Of a stretch of DNA of 64,000 nucleotides, positions 19,899 through 28,217 are shown one piece after another (the stretch's first letter is position 1; the number at the start of each line of letters is the position of its first letter). This stretch comes from an uncultured Bacteroidia bacterium. GTDB taxonomy: Bacteria; Bacteroidota; Bacteroidia; NS11-12g; UBA955. The translations under genes were made by a program, and so were the position numbers. Location of the stretch: NCBI GenBank assembly GCA_943788195.1, contig CALSPH010000001.1, positions 1,499,595 through 1,563,594 on the forward strand. Reading direction: 5' to 3'. Under the pieces are notes generated by a model that saw only the letters and a program-made list of their open reading frames with translations, was not told where the DNA came from and searched no databases.

Positions 19899-20523
19899 TA
19901 TAGATTTAACTAATTATAAAGGGGTATTACTCGATTTAGACGATACAATCTATTTGTATGATTCATGCCATCAAGTGGGTAAAAAGGCAATGCTTGATTT
20001 ATTATGCGACTCTTTTAGCATTCCTCTTGAAGAGGCCAACCTGCATTACAGGGCTGCAAGAGAAAAGGTTCATATGAATTTAGATGGACATGCAGCGAGC
20101 CATAGCCGGTTGTTGTACGCAAAATATATGATTGAAGAGATAGCAGATGATTTTCAAGCACAACTTGCATTGGATTTAGAAGAAGCGTATTGGAGTGTAT
20201 TTCTTTCAATTATGGAAATTCACCCAAAAGCACTTTTATTTTTGGATCTCTGTAAGAATCAAAACAAGAAAATTGCCATTGTAACAGATCTTACGACACA
20301 AATACAGCTTAGAAAATTTGAAAAACTAAGACTCGGTAAGTGGGTAGATTATTTGGTAACTTCAGAAGAAGCCGGAGTAGAAAAGCCGGCAAGTAAGCCA
20401 TTTAAGATGGCGTTAGCAAAACTTCAATTGACTGCAGGTCAGGTTGTAATGGTAGGAGATAGTCTTTCGAAAGATAAGCAAGGAGCAGAAAATTTAGGCA
20501 TTGATTGGTTTCATCCATTTTAA
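19888..20523 (+). CDS. HAD-superfamily phosphatase
   Basis: Cytoplasmic phosphohydrolase of 211 residues from ATG 19888, which sits inside the end of the preceding gene. Motif I is LLDLDDTI with nucleophile Asp16 and acid/base Asp18; motif II is in IVTDLTTQ; motif III Lys is in VEKPASKPF; motif IV is VMVGDSLSKDKQGA. A helical C1-type cap fits between motifs I and II. The general look is of YjjG/SDT1-like nucleotidase or small phosphosugar phosphatases. It is followed 30 bases later by the transferase-kinase fusion, so it may dephosphorylate an intermediate of that pathway; this role is inferred from context only. Confidence 0.85.
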   Translation: MFTDIDLTNYKGVLLDLDDTIYLYDSCHQVGKKAMLDLLCDSFSIPLEEANLHYRAAREKVHMNLDGHAASHSRLLYAKYMIEEIADDFQAQLALDLEEAYWSVFLSIMEIHPKALLFLDLCKNQNKKIAIVTDLTTQIQLRKFEKLRLGKWVDYLVTSEEAGVEKPASKPFKMALAKLQLTAGQVVMVGDSLSKDKQGAENLGIDWFHPF

Positions 20524-20552
20524 TCCAATCTTAAGAAAAAAAATACCTAGTT

Positions 20553-22622
20553 TTGGACCTCGATTTGAGAGGTCTTTATCAAAATATATTCTATGATAAA
20601 AATGGAAATGCCAAGGTACAAGGCATTTCATCTCCATTGTTTTATTGGGGGATCGTTATAAAACTAATTTTGGGCTGCTTTCTAGCTTCTCCTTACCTAA
20701 CTGAACTGTTTTTGCCTTTTATATCACATGCCGTAAATCATGGCGATGCATACAATTATTTTACTGATTCTAAGATTGAATTTCCTTACCCAGCATTGAT
20801 GGAATTTATTTTTTATCTGCCACATAAAATTGCGTCATGGGTTACACCAATTCCAGAAACAGCCAATGTGCTTAGCTTATTATTATTCAGAATCACATGC
20901 TTGGTTTTTGACTTTATCATTTTACTCGTATTGCTTAGATGGTTAAGTACACATCAAAGGAAAGTCCTTATATTTTATTGGCTTTCACCCATACTAATTT
21001 ACATAACATATGTTCACGGACAGCTTGATGTGGTCCCAATTGCATTATTGATTGTATCTCTTTATTTTTTATTCAAAGATAAGTTTGTTTGGTTTTCTAT
21101 TCTTTTGGCCTTGGCTATATGCACTAAGACTTCTATCGCACTAGCGCTTCCATTTGTATTTATTTACCGTTATAGATACAGTCGTCCCCAGATTTTCAAC
21201 GTTGTGAAAGAGGTGGGGGCGTTTTTATTTGTTATTTTGGCAATAAACCTTCTTGTTTGGTCTACTGGCTACTTTCAAATGGTTTATAATAATGAAGTGC
21301 AAAGCAGAATGTTTACTGCTTCCTTTAGTTTTAGTCAAGATAGAGTCTTCTTAATCATTCCTGCATTGCTATTGGTACAAACCATTGTTATGTACAGCAG
21401 AAAATGGGTGAGCAGAGATTTATTATTGTTGTTTCTAGCCTTTGGATTTGGAACATTAACCTTATTCATAACTCCCATGCCAGGATGGTACTATTGGATT
21501 GTTCCTTTCTTTATCTATTTCATTGTTAAGTTTAATGGTGAAGCGAAATCTTTTTTTGTGTTCCTCAATATTGCCTTCTTTATGTATTTTGCTATCATAC
21601 CCAATAGTGATTTTTTAAATTTAACTATTTGGAATCAGGGTAATACGCAATCTATCTATAGTATTCTTTCATTAAATGCTTTGCATGTAAATATCATATT
21701 TACGGTGCTTCAGACCGCATTGCTTCTCTTTCTAATTGTGTTATATCAAAAAGGGATCAAGGCCCATTTGAATAGAAAACTGTTTTCCCAACCCATGTTA
21801 ATTGGATTAAGTGGAGATTCGGGTTCAGGAAAATCAACCCTAAGTGAAGATTTGCTATCCGTTTTTGGCACTTCTAATACAACGGTAATCAGAGGAGATG
21901 ATATGCATAAATGGGAGCGTGGTAATGAAAACTGGAAAAGTATAACCCACTTAAATCCTAAGGCAAATGATCTAAACACAGACTTAGATCATATCAAAAA
22001 ACTCAAGGATGGCTATACGATTTATAGGCAGAAATACAATCATAAGAATGGCAAGTTTACCTTACCCTTTGAAATAAAATCAAACAGGTTGGTTCTTTTC
22101 GAAGGGTTACATAGTTTTTATTTGAGAAGCCAAAGTAATCTGTATGACCTCAAAATTTATTTAGACCCTGAGGATGAAATTCTACTCAAAAGAAAAGTTA
22201 CCAGAGATACGGAGGAAAGAGGAAAGGATAAAGAGGCCGTTATTAAGCAGATAAAGGATAGAGAAGGGGATAGTAGGCAGTTTATCAAATCCCAAAAAGA
22301 GTTGGCTGATATCATCATTCGACCCAAACTCATTGAAGGGAATGAAGGTCTTCAGGTAACCTTGCCTGCGGAAATTCCTTTAGATGGATTATTATCTTTA
22401 TTGAGCAAAAATTCTGAATTAAAAATTAAGCATGAATTTTTAGAGAATAATTTGCAAACAGTAGAATTTAATGGTCTAATTAATGAAAAGGTAGTCGAGC
22501 TTGTAGCTACTGAAGAGTTTGGGATTTTAAGTGAATTAGGCATTAATAATGCAAATTGGAAAGGAAATAATCAAGGTTTAATTCAATTGATGGTAGCGGT
22601 TTGTATTTTTAATAGCTTATGA
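20553..22622 (+). CDS. Fusion: polytopic GT-C-like glycosyltransferase plus uridine-kinase/PRK-like kinase
   Basis: 689 residues from TTG 20553, the only plausible start before conserved sequence. Residues 30-400 hold about ten or eleven hydrophobic segments. They include LSPILIYITYVHGQLDVVP and TPMPGWYYWIVPFF, resembling GT-C lipid-sugar-dependent mannosyltransferases of the PIG-M/ArnT type. Residues 412-620 form a cytosolic P-loop kinase: Walker A GDSGSGKST at 421-429, the RGDDMHKW substrate segment near 447, LFEGLHSFY at 515-523, and the ERGKDKEAVIKQI lid helix. The kinase half matches the uridine kinase/phosphoribulokinase family. I recognise both halves but not this combination. It shares ATGA with the class II aldolase gene, so it is part of one operon. 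The kinase substrate could be a nucleoside, a pentulose or another polyol. Confidence 0.78.
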   Translation: MDLDLRGLYQNIFYDKNGNAKVQGISSPLFYWGIVIKLILGCFLASPYLTELFLPFISHAVNHGDAYNYFTDSKIEFPYPALMEFIFYLPHKIASWVTPIPETANVLSLLLFRITCLVFDFIILLVLLRWLSTHQRKVLIFYWLSPILIYITYVHGQLDVVPIALLIVSLYFLFKDKFVWFSILLALAICTKTSIALALPFVFIYRYRYSRPQIFNVVKEVGAFLFVILAINLLVWSTGYFQMVYNNEVQSRMFTASFSFSQDRVFLIIPALLLVQTIVMYSRKWVSRDLLLLFLAFGFGTLTLFITPMPGWYYWIVPFFIYFIVKFNGEAKSFFVFLNIAFFMYFAIIPNSDFLNLTIWNQGNTQSIYSILSLNALHVNIIFTVLQTALLLFLIVLYQKGIKAHLNRKLFSQPMLIGLSGDSGSGKSTLSEDLLSVFGTSNTTVIRGDDMHKWERGNENWKSITHLNPKANDLNTDLDHIKKLKDGYTIYRQKYNHKNGKFTLPFEIKSNRLVLFEGLHSFYLRSQSNLYDLKIYLDPEDEILLKRKVTRDTEERGKDKEAVIKQIKDREGDSRQFIKSQKELADIIIRPKLIEGNEGLQVTLPAEIPLDGLLSLLSKNSELKIKHEFLENNLQTVEFNGLINEKVVELVATEEFGILSELGINNANWKGNNQGLIQLMVAVCIFNSL

Positions 22623-23563
22623 ATTTAAGGAGTGAATTAATAGCACTTTCAAATCCATTTAAATCTGGGATAGAGTGGGTTCAGTCTGCCGGTGGCAATA
22701 CTTCGGTTAAAGATCAATTGCTCATGGAAATTAAGGCAAGTGGAATGCGTTTGAGTGATATTAACGAAGACCGAGGAGCTGTGGATGTCAATCATAAAAA
22801 AGTGAGCACCTATTTCTATGACGAATCACTAGAATTGAATAACCCCAATAAAGAATCTAAAGAGTTTGTGACCAGTTGTATTGTTGGCTCGGATCAGTTT
22901 TTACCAAGTATGGAAACCGGCTTTCATGCAGTGCTTAATAAATATGTGGTGCATACCCACCCCATGTATCTGAACGTCATTTTGTGCAGTAAAGGGGGAG
23001 AAGAGATCATCAATGACTTGTTCAAAGAGCAAACCTATATTCCTTATATAACACCTGGTTATCCTTTAAGTAAAGCCATTGCAAGAAGTGATAAAAAAAA
23101 GTTGATTTTCCTAGAAAATCATGGCTTAATTAGTCATTCAGACAATCTGCAAGAGGCGATTGATTTACATTTAGGTGTTACTGAAAAACTAGATTATAAA
23201 TTCCCTGCAATCAACTATTTACCTTTGGAAAGAATAGCTGAAGAGAAATACTGTTTTACGGATACAGACGGTCTTCTTGAAGTGTTGAATGATGTTGATC
23301 TTAAAGACCAATTATTCCCAGACCAAGCTGTTTTTCTGCACAATAAGATTGGATCAGGTGAATTCCCCATTCAAATAGAAAAAGATAAAATTATGTATAG
23401 CTTACCTGATCAGAAAGTTATGGGTGTTCATGAAGTACTTTATTCAGTGCTATGGATCTTAAACGCGCAAAAAATGAATAATCTGGCACCCAAGTATATC
23501 TCAGATGCGGCAGTTGCTGAAATATTAGGGTTGGATATGGAAAAATATAGACGGAGCCTTTAA
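22619..23563 (+). CDS. Class II aldolase/adducin-family protein
   Basis: 314 residues. The Zn site of the class II aldolase fold is visible: HTHPMYLN gives two His and ENHGLISHS gives the third. The phosphate-binding segment SAGGNTSVKD near residue 25 and IKASGMRLSDI follow the pattern of rhamnulose-/fuculose-phosphate aldolase-type domains. The protein is longer than FucA (about 215 residues), with an extra C-terminal region of unknown role. It begins inside the stop codon of the transferase-kinase fusion (ATGA) and ends three bases before the nucleotidyltransferase gene. It probably makes or breaks a phosphorylated keto-sugar for the pathway, but this is inferred from position. Confidence 0.82.
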   Translation: MNLRSELIALSNPFKSGIEWVQSAGGNTSVKDQLLMEIKASGMRLSDINEDRGAVDVNHKKVSTYFYDESLELNNPNKESKEFVTSCIVGSDQFLPSMETGFHAVLNKYVVHTHPMYLNVILCSKGGEEIINDLFKEQTYIPYITPGYPLSKAIARSDKKKLIFLENHGLISHSDNLQEAIDLHLGVTEKLDYKFPAINYLPLERIAEEKYCFTDTDGLLEVLNDVDLKDQLFPDQAVFLHNKIGSGEFPIQIEKDKIMYSLPDQKVMGVHEVLYSVLWILNAQKMNNLAPKYISDAAVAEILGLDMEKYRRSL

Positions 23564-23566
23564 ATT

Positions 23567-25204
23567 ATGCATATTATTATACCAATGTCGGGTATCGGTA
23601 AACGATTTATTGATGCCGGATACACTGATCCTAAACCCTTAATTGTTGTTGACGGTAAGCCTATTATCGAACACGTATGCAATTTGTTCCCTGGCGAAAA
23701 TAAGTTTACGTTTATCTGCAATGCCAAGCATCTTGCAGAAACCAACATGCGTGAGGTTTTATTGCGCATACAACCGGATGCCAATGTAATTGAAATTCCC
23801 AACCATAAGAAAGGTCCTGTTTATGCGGTATCTTTAATTGAAGAACACATTGATGACGATGAAGAAGTGATTGTGAATTACTGTGATTTTGGCACCTATT
23901 GGGATTACCATGACTTTTTAAAACATACCAGAGAAAGAAATGCAGATGGCGCTATTCCTTCGTATAAAAATTTTCATCCGCATATGCTTGGAAGCACCAA
24001 TTATGCATTCATGCGCGATGATAAACAATGGATGCTTGAAATTAAAGAGAAAGAACCCTTTACCGATAATAGAATGCAAGAGTTTGCTTCAAATGGAACG
24101 TATTATTTCAAGAAAGGGGCTTTTGTAAAAAAGTATTTTAAGGAATTAATGAATCAAGATATTTCACTGAATGGAGAGTATTACGTTTCCTTAATTTATA
24201 ATCTATTGGTACGCGATGGATTGAAAGTGTCAATATACAATATTCAACACATGCTGCAATGGGGAACACCGCAGGATGTGGAAGAATATAATACCTGGTC
24301 TAGTTATTTTAGAACCATAATTAAAAACCGGGTTAAGCCAGCAGCAGAGAAGAACTCAATCACTTTGATTCCATTAGCGGGCCATGGCAGTCGTTTTGCT
24401 AAAGCAGGGTATAAGAATCCGAAACCCTTAATTCCGGTAAGTGGCAAACCGATGATTATCCAAGCGGCTGAGTCTTTGCCAAAAAGTGAAAGCCATATTT
24501 TCGTTACATTGCAAGAGCATTTGGATAATTATCCGTTAAAAGAAGTGCTTCAAACGCAATATTCCAATTGTAAGGTTGTAGCAATTAATGGAGTGACCGA
24601 AGGCCAGGCCATCACCTGTAGTTTGGGTCTAGAAGATGTAAATGAAGAGGCTTCGTTGCTCATTTCTGCAACAGATAACGGAGTAATAATGGATCATAAA
24701 AAGTATCAAAACCTAATTTTAGGCCCCAATGTAGACGCTATTATTTATACCTTTAGAGGGCATCAATCCAGTAAAAACAACCCAGAAATGTATGGGTGGG
24801 TGAGGGTAGAAGGAGATAATGCTGTTGGGGTAAGCGTAAAAGTTCCCATTTCTGAAACACCATTTACGGATCATGCCATTGTGGGTACATTCTACTTTAG
24901 GCAAACAAAAATATTTAAGGAAGCCTTAACCAATTTAATTGAGAAAGATGTGCGAGTGAACGGAGAGTTCTATGTGGATAGTTTGATGGGGGAGTTAATT
25001 GACCTAGGTTATAAGGTTAAGGTGTTTGAAGTGGATGAATATATCGGATGGGGTACGCCAAATGATTACGAAACGTTTGTATATTGGCAAAGCTTTTTTC
25101 ATAAAGTAGATTGGCATCCGTATCGCCTTGAAAAGGACCCTACGGTTGAAAACGCCTTGCTTTTAGAACAAGAGTATAGAGATTTTGATCAAACATATCA
25201 TTAA
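23567..25204 (+). CDS. Tandem sugar/polyol-phosphate nucleotidyltransferase (two NTP-transferase domains)
   Basis: 545 residues built from two homologous halves, about 1-255 and 264-545. Each half starts with the nucleotide-binding loop (PMSGIGKRFIDAGYTDPKPL and PLAGHGSRFAKAGYKNPKPL). Each also has a central acidic site and ends with the same WGTP-x-D sequence (WGTPQDVEEYNTW, WGTPNDYETFVYW). Both active-site loops look intact, so both domains could be catalytic, perhaps with different substrates or NTPs. The fold is that of rGlcP/mannose-1-P-type nucleotidyltransferases, which make NDP-sugars or CDP-polyols. It follows the aldolase with a three-base gap and is immediately followed by the PH-domain protein. 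Confidence 0.85.
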   Translation: MHIIIPMSGIGKRFIDAGYTDPKPLIVVDGKPIIEHVCNLFPGENKFTFICNAKHLAETNMREVLLRIQPDANVIEIPNHKKGPVYAVSLIEEHIDDDEEVIVNYCDFGTYWDYHDFLKHTRERNADGAIPSYKNFHPHMLGSTNYAFMRDDKQWMLEIKEKEPFTDNRMQEFASNGTYYFKKGAFVKKYFKELMNQDISLNGEYYVSLIYNLLVRDGLKVSIYNIQHMLQWGTPQDVEEYNTWSSYFRTIIKNRVKPAAEKNSITLIPLAGHGSRFAKAGYKNPKPLIPVSGKPMIIQAAESLPKSESHIFVTLQEHLDNYPLKEVLQTQYSNCKVVAINGVTEGQAITCSLGLEDVNEEASLLISATDNGVIMDHKKYQNLILGPNVDAIIYTFRGHQSSKNNPEMYGWVRVEGDNAVGVSVKVPISETPFTDHAIVGTFYFRQTKIFKEALTNLIEKDVRVNGEFYVDSLMGELIDLGYKVKVFEVDEYIGWGTPNDYETFVYWQSFFHKVDWHPYRLEKDPTVENALLLEQEYRDFDQTYH

Positions 25205-25621
25205 ATGAAATACAAATCAAAAATTGCTTGGTGGTTATATTTGGTGTTTGCCTTGTGTATTTTACCAATACTGATTATTTGGTTGGATCCAGAAATTCAT
25301 CTAACTAAAGCATTGTATGGCTCTGGCGTACTGGTCTTGGTGAATTTGGGAATGTACTATTTGGTCATCAACACGTACTATCAAATAGAAGAAGGCACGC
25401 TAACCGTAAAAGCTGGGTTTTTAATCCATCAGAAAATTGATATTCAATCAATAAAACGTATTAAAGAAACCAATAATCCCTTGATTGCACCTGCGATGTC
25501 ACTGGATCGTTTAAGTATAGATTATACCAAGGGTAGCACACTGATTTCTCCTAAACTGAAAAAGGAATTCATTGCCCATTTACTCAAAGTAAATCCGGAT
25601 ATTGAAGTTAAATATAAGTGA
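25205..25621 (+). CDS. Small membrane protein with bacterial PH-like domain
   Basis: 138 residues. Two hydrophobic segments (about 9-29 and 36-57) are followed by a soluble beta-rich domain with the VKAGFLIHQKIDIQSIKRI pattern of bacterial PH domains (bPH_6 type). Its ATG immediately follows the TAA of the nucleotidyltransferase gene, so it is the last gene of the operon. The function is unknown; it could help place the pathway at the membrane. It ends in TGA, one base from the convergent rqcH stop. Confidence 0.7.
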   Translation: MKYKSKIAWWLYLVFALCILPILIIWLDPEIHLTKALYGSGVLVLVNLGMYYLVINTYYQIEEGTLTVKAGFLIHQKIDIQSIKRIKETNNPLIAPAMSLDRLSIDYTKGSTLISPKLKKEFIAHLLKVNPDIEVKYK

Positions 25622-25622
25622 T

Positions 25623-27047
25623 TTAGTCAGCAGGCTTAATTAGAATGGTTTCTTCTTTTTCTAGCCTCACTTGTCCCGGTAACATCTTCTTGTTTTTACG
25701 CACATACTTTCTAGGTGTGTAACTTACCGCAGCCAACGTTTGGCCTTTCGATTTGGAATATTTGGCTGCAAGACTTGCTGCATATTCAAGAAGCGCATTA
25801 CTAAGTTTCTGGTTGTTTGCCATACGAACAATGACATGTGACCCTGGAACGTCCTTGGCATGCAACCAAAGATCATTCTTATGGCTGTGAAATTTGATTA
25901 ATTCATCATTGGCCGTTGCAGATTTTCCAACCCGAATTTCGAATCCTTCAAACTCGAACGAATAATAAGGGCTTGCGGTTTGTTTTTCTTTTATGGCCTT
26001 TTGACCCGGAACAATGGGGTTCTTTATTTCTTTTTCGAGAACATCAATCTTGGCCTTTAAAAAGGAAATTTCTTTGTGTGCGTTCTTGGCCTTTTGATAA
26101 TACCGATTGGCGTTTTCAACGGGCGATTTGTCCGTGTTTAAAGGGACTTCTATGAGTTCTTGGGTAGTCCAGTCGGTGAGTTGCTGAACCTTTAGGGTAG
26201 GGTCAATTTGAGAGAGATTGGAAATAATTACATCGCCCCATTGCATAAATCGGTTGCTTTTTTCTAAACCCATTAACTTGTTTTTGGCCGCAGCCAAACG
26301 TTGGTTGATGTTCTTTAGGTGCTTGATTCGCCTACTTTCTTCCTCTTTCGCTCTTCTTTCTTGCGTGAATCGTTTTAAGAAATTCAGATTGAATTCATGG
26401 ATTTCAATGAGTTGCTCGATCTTACCTAATGACTTAGGGGATAGGCTCAAACGATTCTCTGATCGCACTAATCCAGCATTTTTTAGGCCATCTATGTAAT
26501 GCTGTGCATTTTGTGGACTGTATGTTCCACTGATTTTTCCTTGCGGTAAAAACCGATTCGACTCCCAAAATAAATCCCAATCCTTCATATTAAAGTTTAT
26601 GGGATTAGGGCTTAAATTTTCAATTAGGTTAATGGCATTTTTACTATTCCGAAACGATTGAATATCTCCTTCTGTTTTTAATAGTACATCAGACCGCCTT
26701 CCAAATAAACAAATGAACATTTTACTTGAGTTACTTAAGTTTATCTGAATTATGCGTTCGTTTTCAACATTTTCGATAGAGCTAATCTGTGCTTCGTTTT
26801 GAATGTTGAAGTGGTCCTGAGCTAAACGAGATCGTTTTCTAATATGTTCTGGTAATAAAATGAGCAGATTGTCTGCAGCAAAGTTAAATACAATGTACTT
26901 CAGTTCTTGTTTTGATTTCTTTAATTCAAGAACCAGTTCAGTTTTTGAATTACTGTAAAGTGAATGAATCCAATAATCGGTATAACGGGAGTGCATGAGT
27001 TCGCCCAAAATGCGGGCGAGTATTGCAGATTGATGGAGCGATTTCAT
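25623..27047 (-). CDS. rqcH: NFACT-family protein, RqcH-like
   Basis: Predicted ribosome-quality-control factor that binds split 50S subunits and recruits tRNA, 474 residues. The NFACT-N-like region covers residues 1-200, a coiled coil about 215-340, and the NFACT-R RNA-binding domain the C-terminal 110 residues (LWLHAKDVPGSHVIV is the diagnostic motif). It is shorter than Bacillus RqcH (about 570) and lacks a clear C-terminal NFACT-C domain. The Asp-Arg pair of RqcH appears here as Glu97-Arg98, in ENERII. Its ATG overlaps the map stop by one base, so it sits in the zinc-ribbon/map operon. Confidence 0.82.
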   Translation of the reverse strand: MKSLHQSAILARILGELMHSRYTDYWIHSLYSNSKTELVLELKKSKQELKYIVFNFAADNLLILLPEHIRKRSRLAQDHFNIQNEAQISSIENVENERIIQINLSNSSKMFICLFGRRSDVLLKTEGDIQSFRNSKNAINLIENLSPNPINFNMKDWDLFWESNRFLPQGKISGTYSPQNAQHYIDGLKNAGLVRSENRLSLSPKSLGKIEQLIEIHEFNLNFLKRFTQERRAKEEESRRIKHLKNINQRLAAAKNKLMGLEKSNRFMQWGDVIISNLSQIDPTLKVQQLTDWTTQELIEVPLNTDKSPVENANRYYQKAKNAHKEISFLKAKIDVLEKEIKNPIVPGQKAIKEKQTASPYYSFEFEGFEIRVGKSATANDELIKFHSHKNDLWLHAKDVPGSHVIVRMANNQKLSNALLEYAASLAAKYSKSKGQTLAAVSYTPRKYVRKNKKMLPGQVRLEKEETILIKPAD

Positions 27048-27811
27048 TAGAAATCATGGTACACATCGGTCAGTGCCTCATGTCCAGTAGGTGTAACTAA
27101 AATGGTGTGTTCATATTGGGCACTTAATTTACCATCAATGGTTCGTGCAGTCCATCCATCTTTCTTATCCACCCTGGCGCGGGCCTTTCCTCTGTTAATC
27201 ATCGGTTCGATCGTAAATGTCATACCTGCTTTCATTTTAGCACCCGTACCTTTTTCGCCTACATGACTCACTTCAGGTTCTTCATGAAATTTTGTGCCTA
27301 CACCGTGACCGCAAAATTGGAAAACGGAGGAGTATCCGTGCTTCTTCGCATGTTGCTCAATGTAGTATCCTATATCACCAAAATGCGCACCCGGTTTGCA
27401 CAAATCAATGCCAATCCATAGGCATTCGCGCGTAACTTTCATCAGTTCTTTCGCATCTTGTGAAACTTCGCCTATTTCAAACATTTTGCATGTGTCTCCA
27501 AAATACCCATCGAGGATTGGGGTTACATCTATATTCAGGATATCGCCCCATTTAAGCTCATATGGGCCGGGTATACCATGGCATATCACATCATTCACTG
27601 AAGTGCAGCAGGAAGCTGGAAAACCACCATAGCCCAACGTGGCAGGTATTGCACCATGATCACGAGTAAATTCATCACACTTATCGTTGATATAAGCTGT
27701 TGTAATGCCCGGTTTTGCAAATTGGGCTAGGTATTGAAGTGTGTCAGCTGCGAGTTTGCTAGCTGCTCGAATCCCTTCGATCTGTTCAGGTGTTTTAATG
27801 ATTATCGCCAC
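27047..27811 (-). CDS. map: Methionine aminopeptidase type I
   Basis: Removes the initiator Met from nascent proteins; 254 residues from GTG 27811 (VAIIIKTPEQIEGIRAAS, the usual MAP start). Dinuclear metal ligands are in NIDVTPILDGYFGDTCKMF, the His of FCGHGVGTKFHEEPEV, FTIEPMINRG and QYEHTILV. The longer ATG/TTG-initiated versions run antisense-like through the zinc-ribbon gene and lack homology. It overlaps the upstream zinc-ribbon gene by 17 bases and rqcH by one base. Confidence 0.95.
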   Translation of the reverse strand: MAIIIKTPEQIEGIRAASKLAADTLQYLAQFAKPGITTAYINDKCDEFTRDHGAIPATLGYGGFPASCCTSVNDVICHGIPGPYELKWGDILNIDVTPILDGYFGDTCKMFEIGEVSQDAKELMKVTRECLWIGIDLCKPGAHFGDIGYYIEQHAKKHGYSSVFQFCGHGVGTKFHEEPEVSHVGEKGTGAKMKAGMTFTIEPMINRGKARARVDKKDGWTARTIDGKLSAQYEHTILVTPTGHEALTDVYHDF

Positions 27812-27968
27812 TATTAGTCTCTTTGTGTTCTTCGTTTTTCTGAATTTCGCATTGCTCTCCCTCGCAACAAGGGGCAATATTATACTTGCATTGCGGACAT
27901 TGGTAATGGCTGTGTACAAATACCATTTCACCCCAAAAACCGCAATATCCACAATGCTGACCTTTCAC
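27795..27968 (-). CDS. Small Cys-rich zinc-ribbon protein
   Basis: 57 residues from GTG 27968 (MKGQHCGYCGFWGEM). Two CxxC pairs (CGYC and CPQC) and a CC-x4-C motif fit a zinc ribbon. The C-terminus is hydrophilic and acidic. Evidence that it is real: the dense, regular cysteines; a TATTTTTG promoter element ending four bases before the GTG; and a 17-base overlap with map downstream, suggesting coupled translation. I chose GTG over the TTG at 27983 because the TTG lies within the promoter element. Role unknown. Confidence 0.65.
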   Translation of the reverse strand: MKGQHCGYCGFWGEMVFVHSHYQCPQCKYNIAPCCEGEQCEIQKNEEHKETNSGDNH

Positions 27969-27972
27969 GCAG

Positions 27973-27980
27973 CAAAAATA
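27973..27980 (-). promoter_or_regulatory. -7 promoter element for zinc-ribbon/map/rqcH operon
   Basis: Minus-strand TATTTTTG matches TAnnTTTG, only four bases before GTG 27968, implying a leaderless or nearly leaderless mRNA. Confidence 0.45.
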
Positions 27981-28183
27981 CAATAAATATGTAAGCGTTG
28001 CTTGTAAAGCCGTCTATTTGTCCGACTGATATTTATTTAATAAATTGAAAACCAAAATATTAATGCTATGAAAAAATTACTTACATCTGGTTGGAAAATG
28101 CGCTGAAAAAGGATCTTGCAGCCAAAGTGATTCAGTAAAAAGCAATTAAAATACAGAAAGCTTATATAACTAGCATTTCTACC

Positions 28184-28191
28184 TACCTTTG
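28184..28191 (+). promoter_or_regulatory. -7 promoter element for the DEAD-box helicase operon
   Basis: TACCTTTG matches TAnnTTTG exactly, 26 bases upstream of the TTG start. The preceding 215 bases contain no supported gene. Confidence 0.55.
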
Positions 28192-28217
28192 CACCTCATT
28201 TTTAAAAATCAATATTT

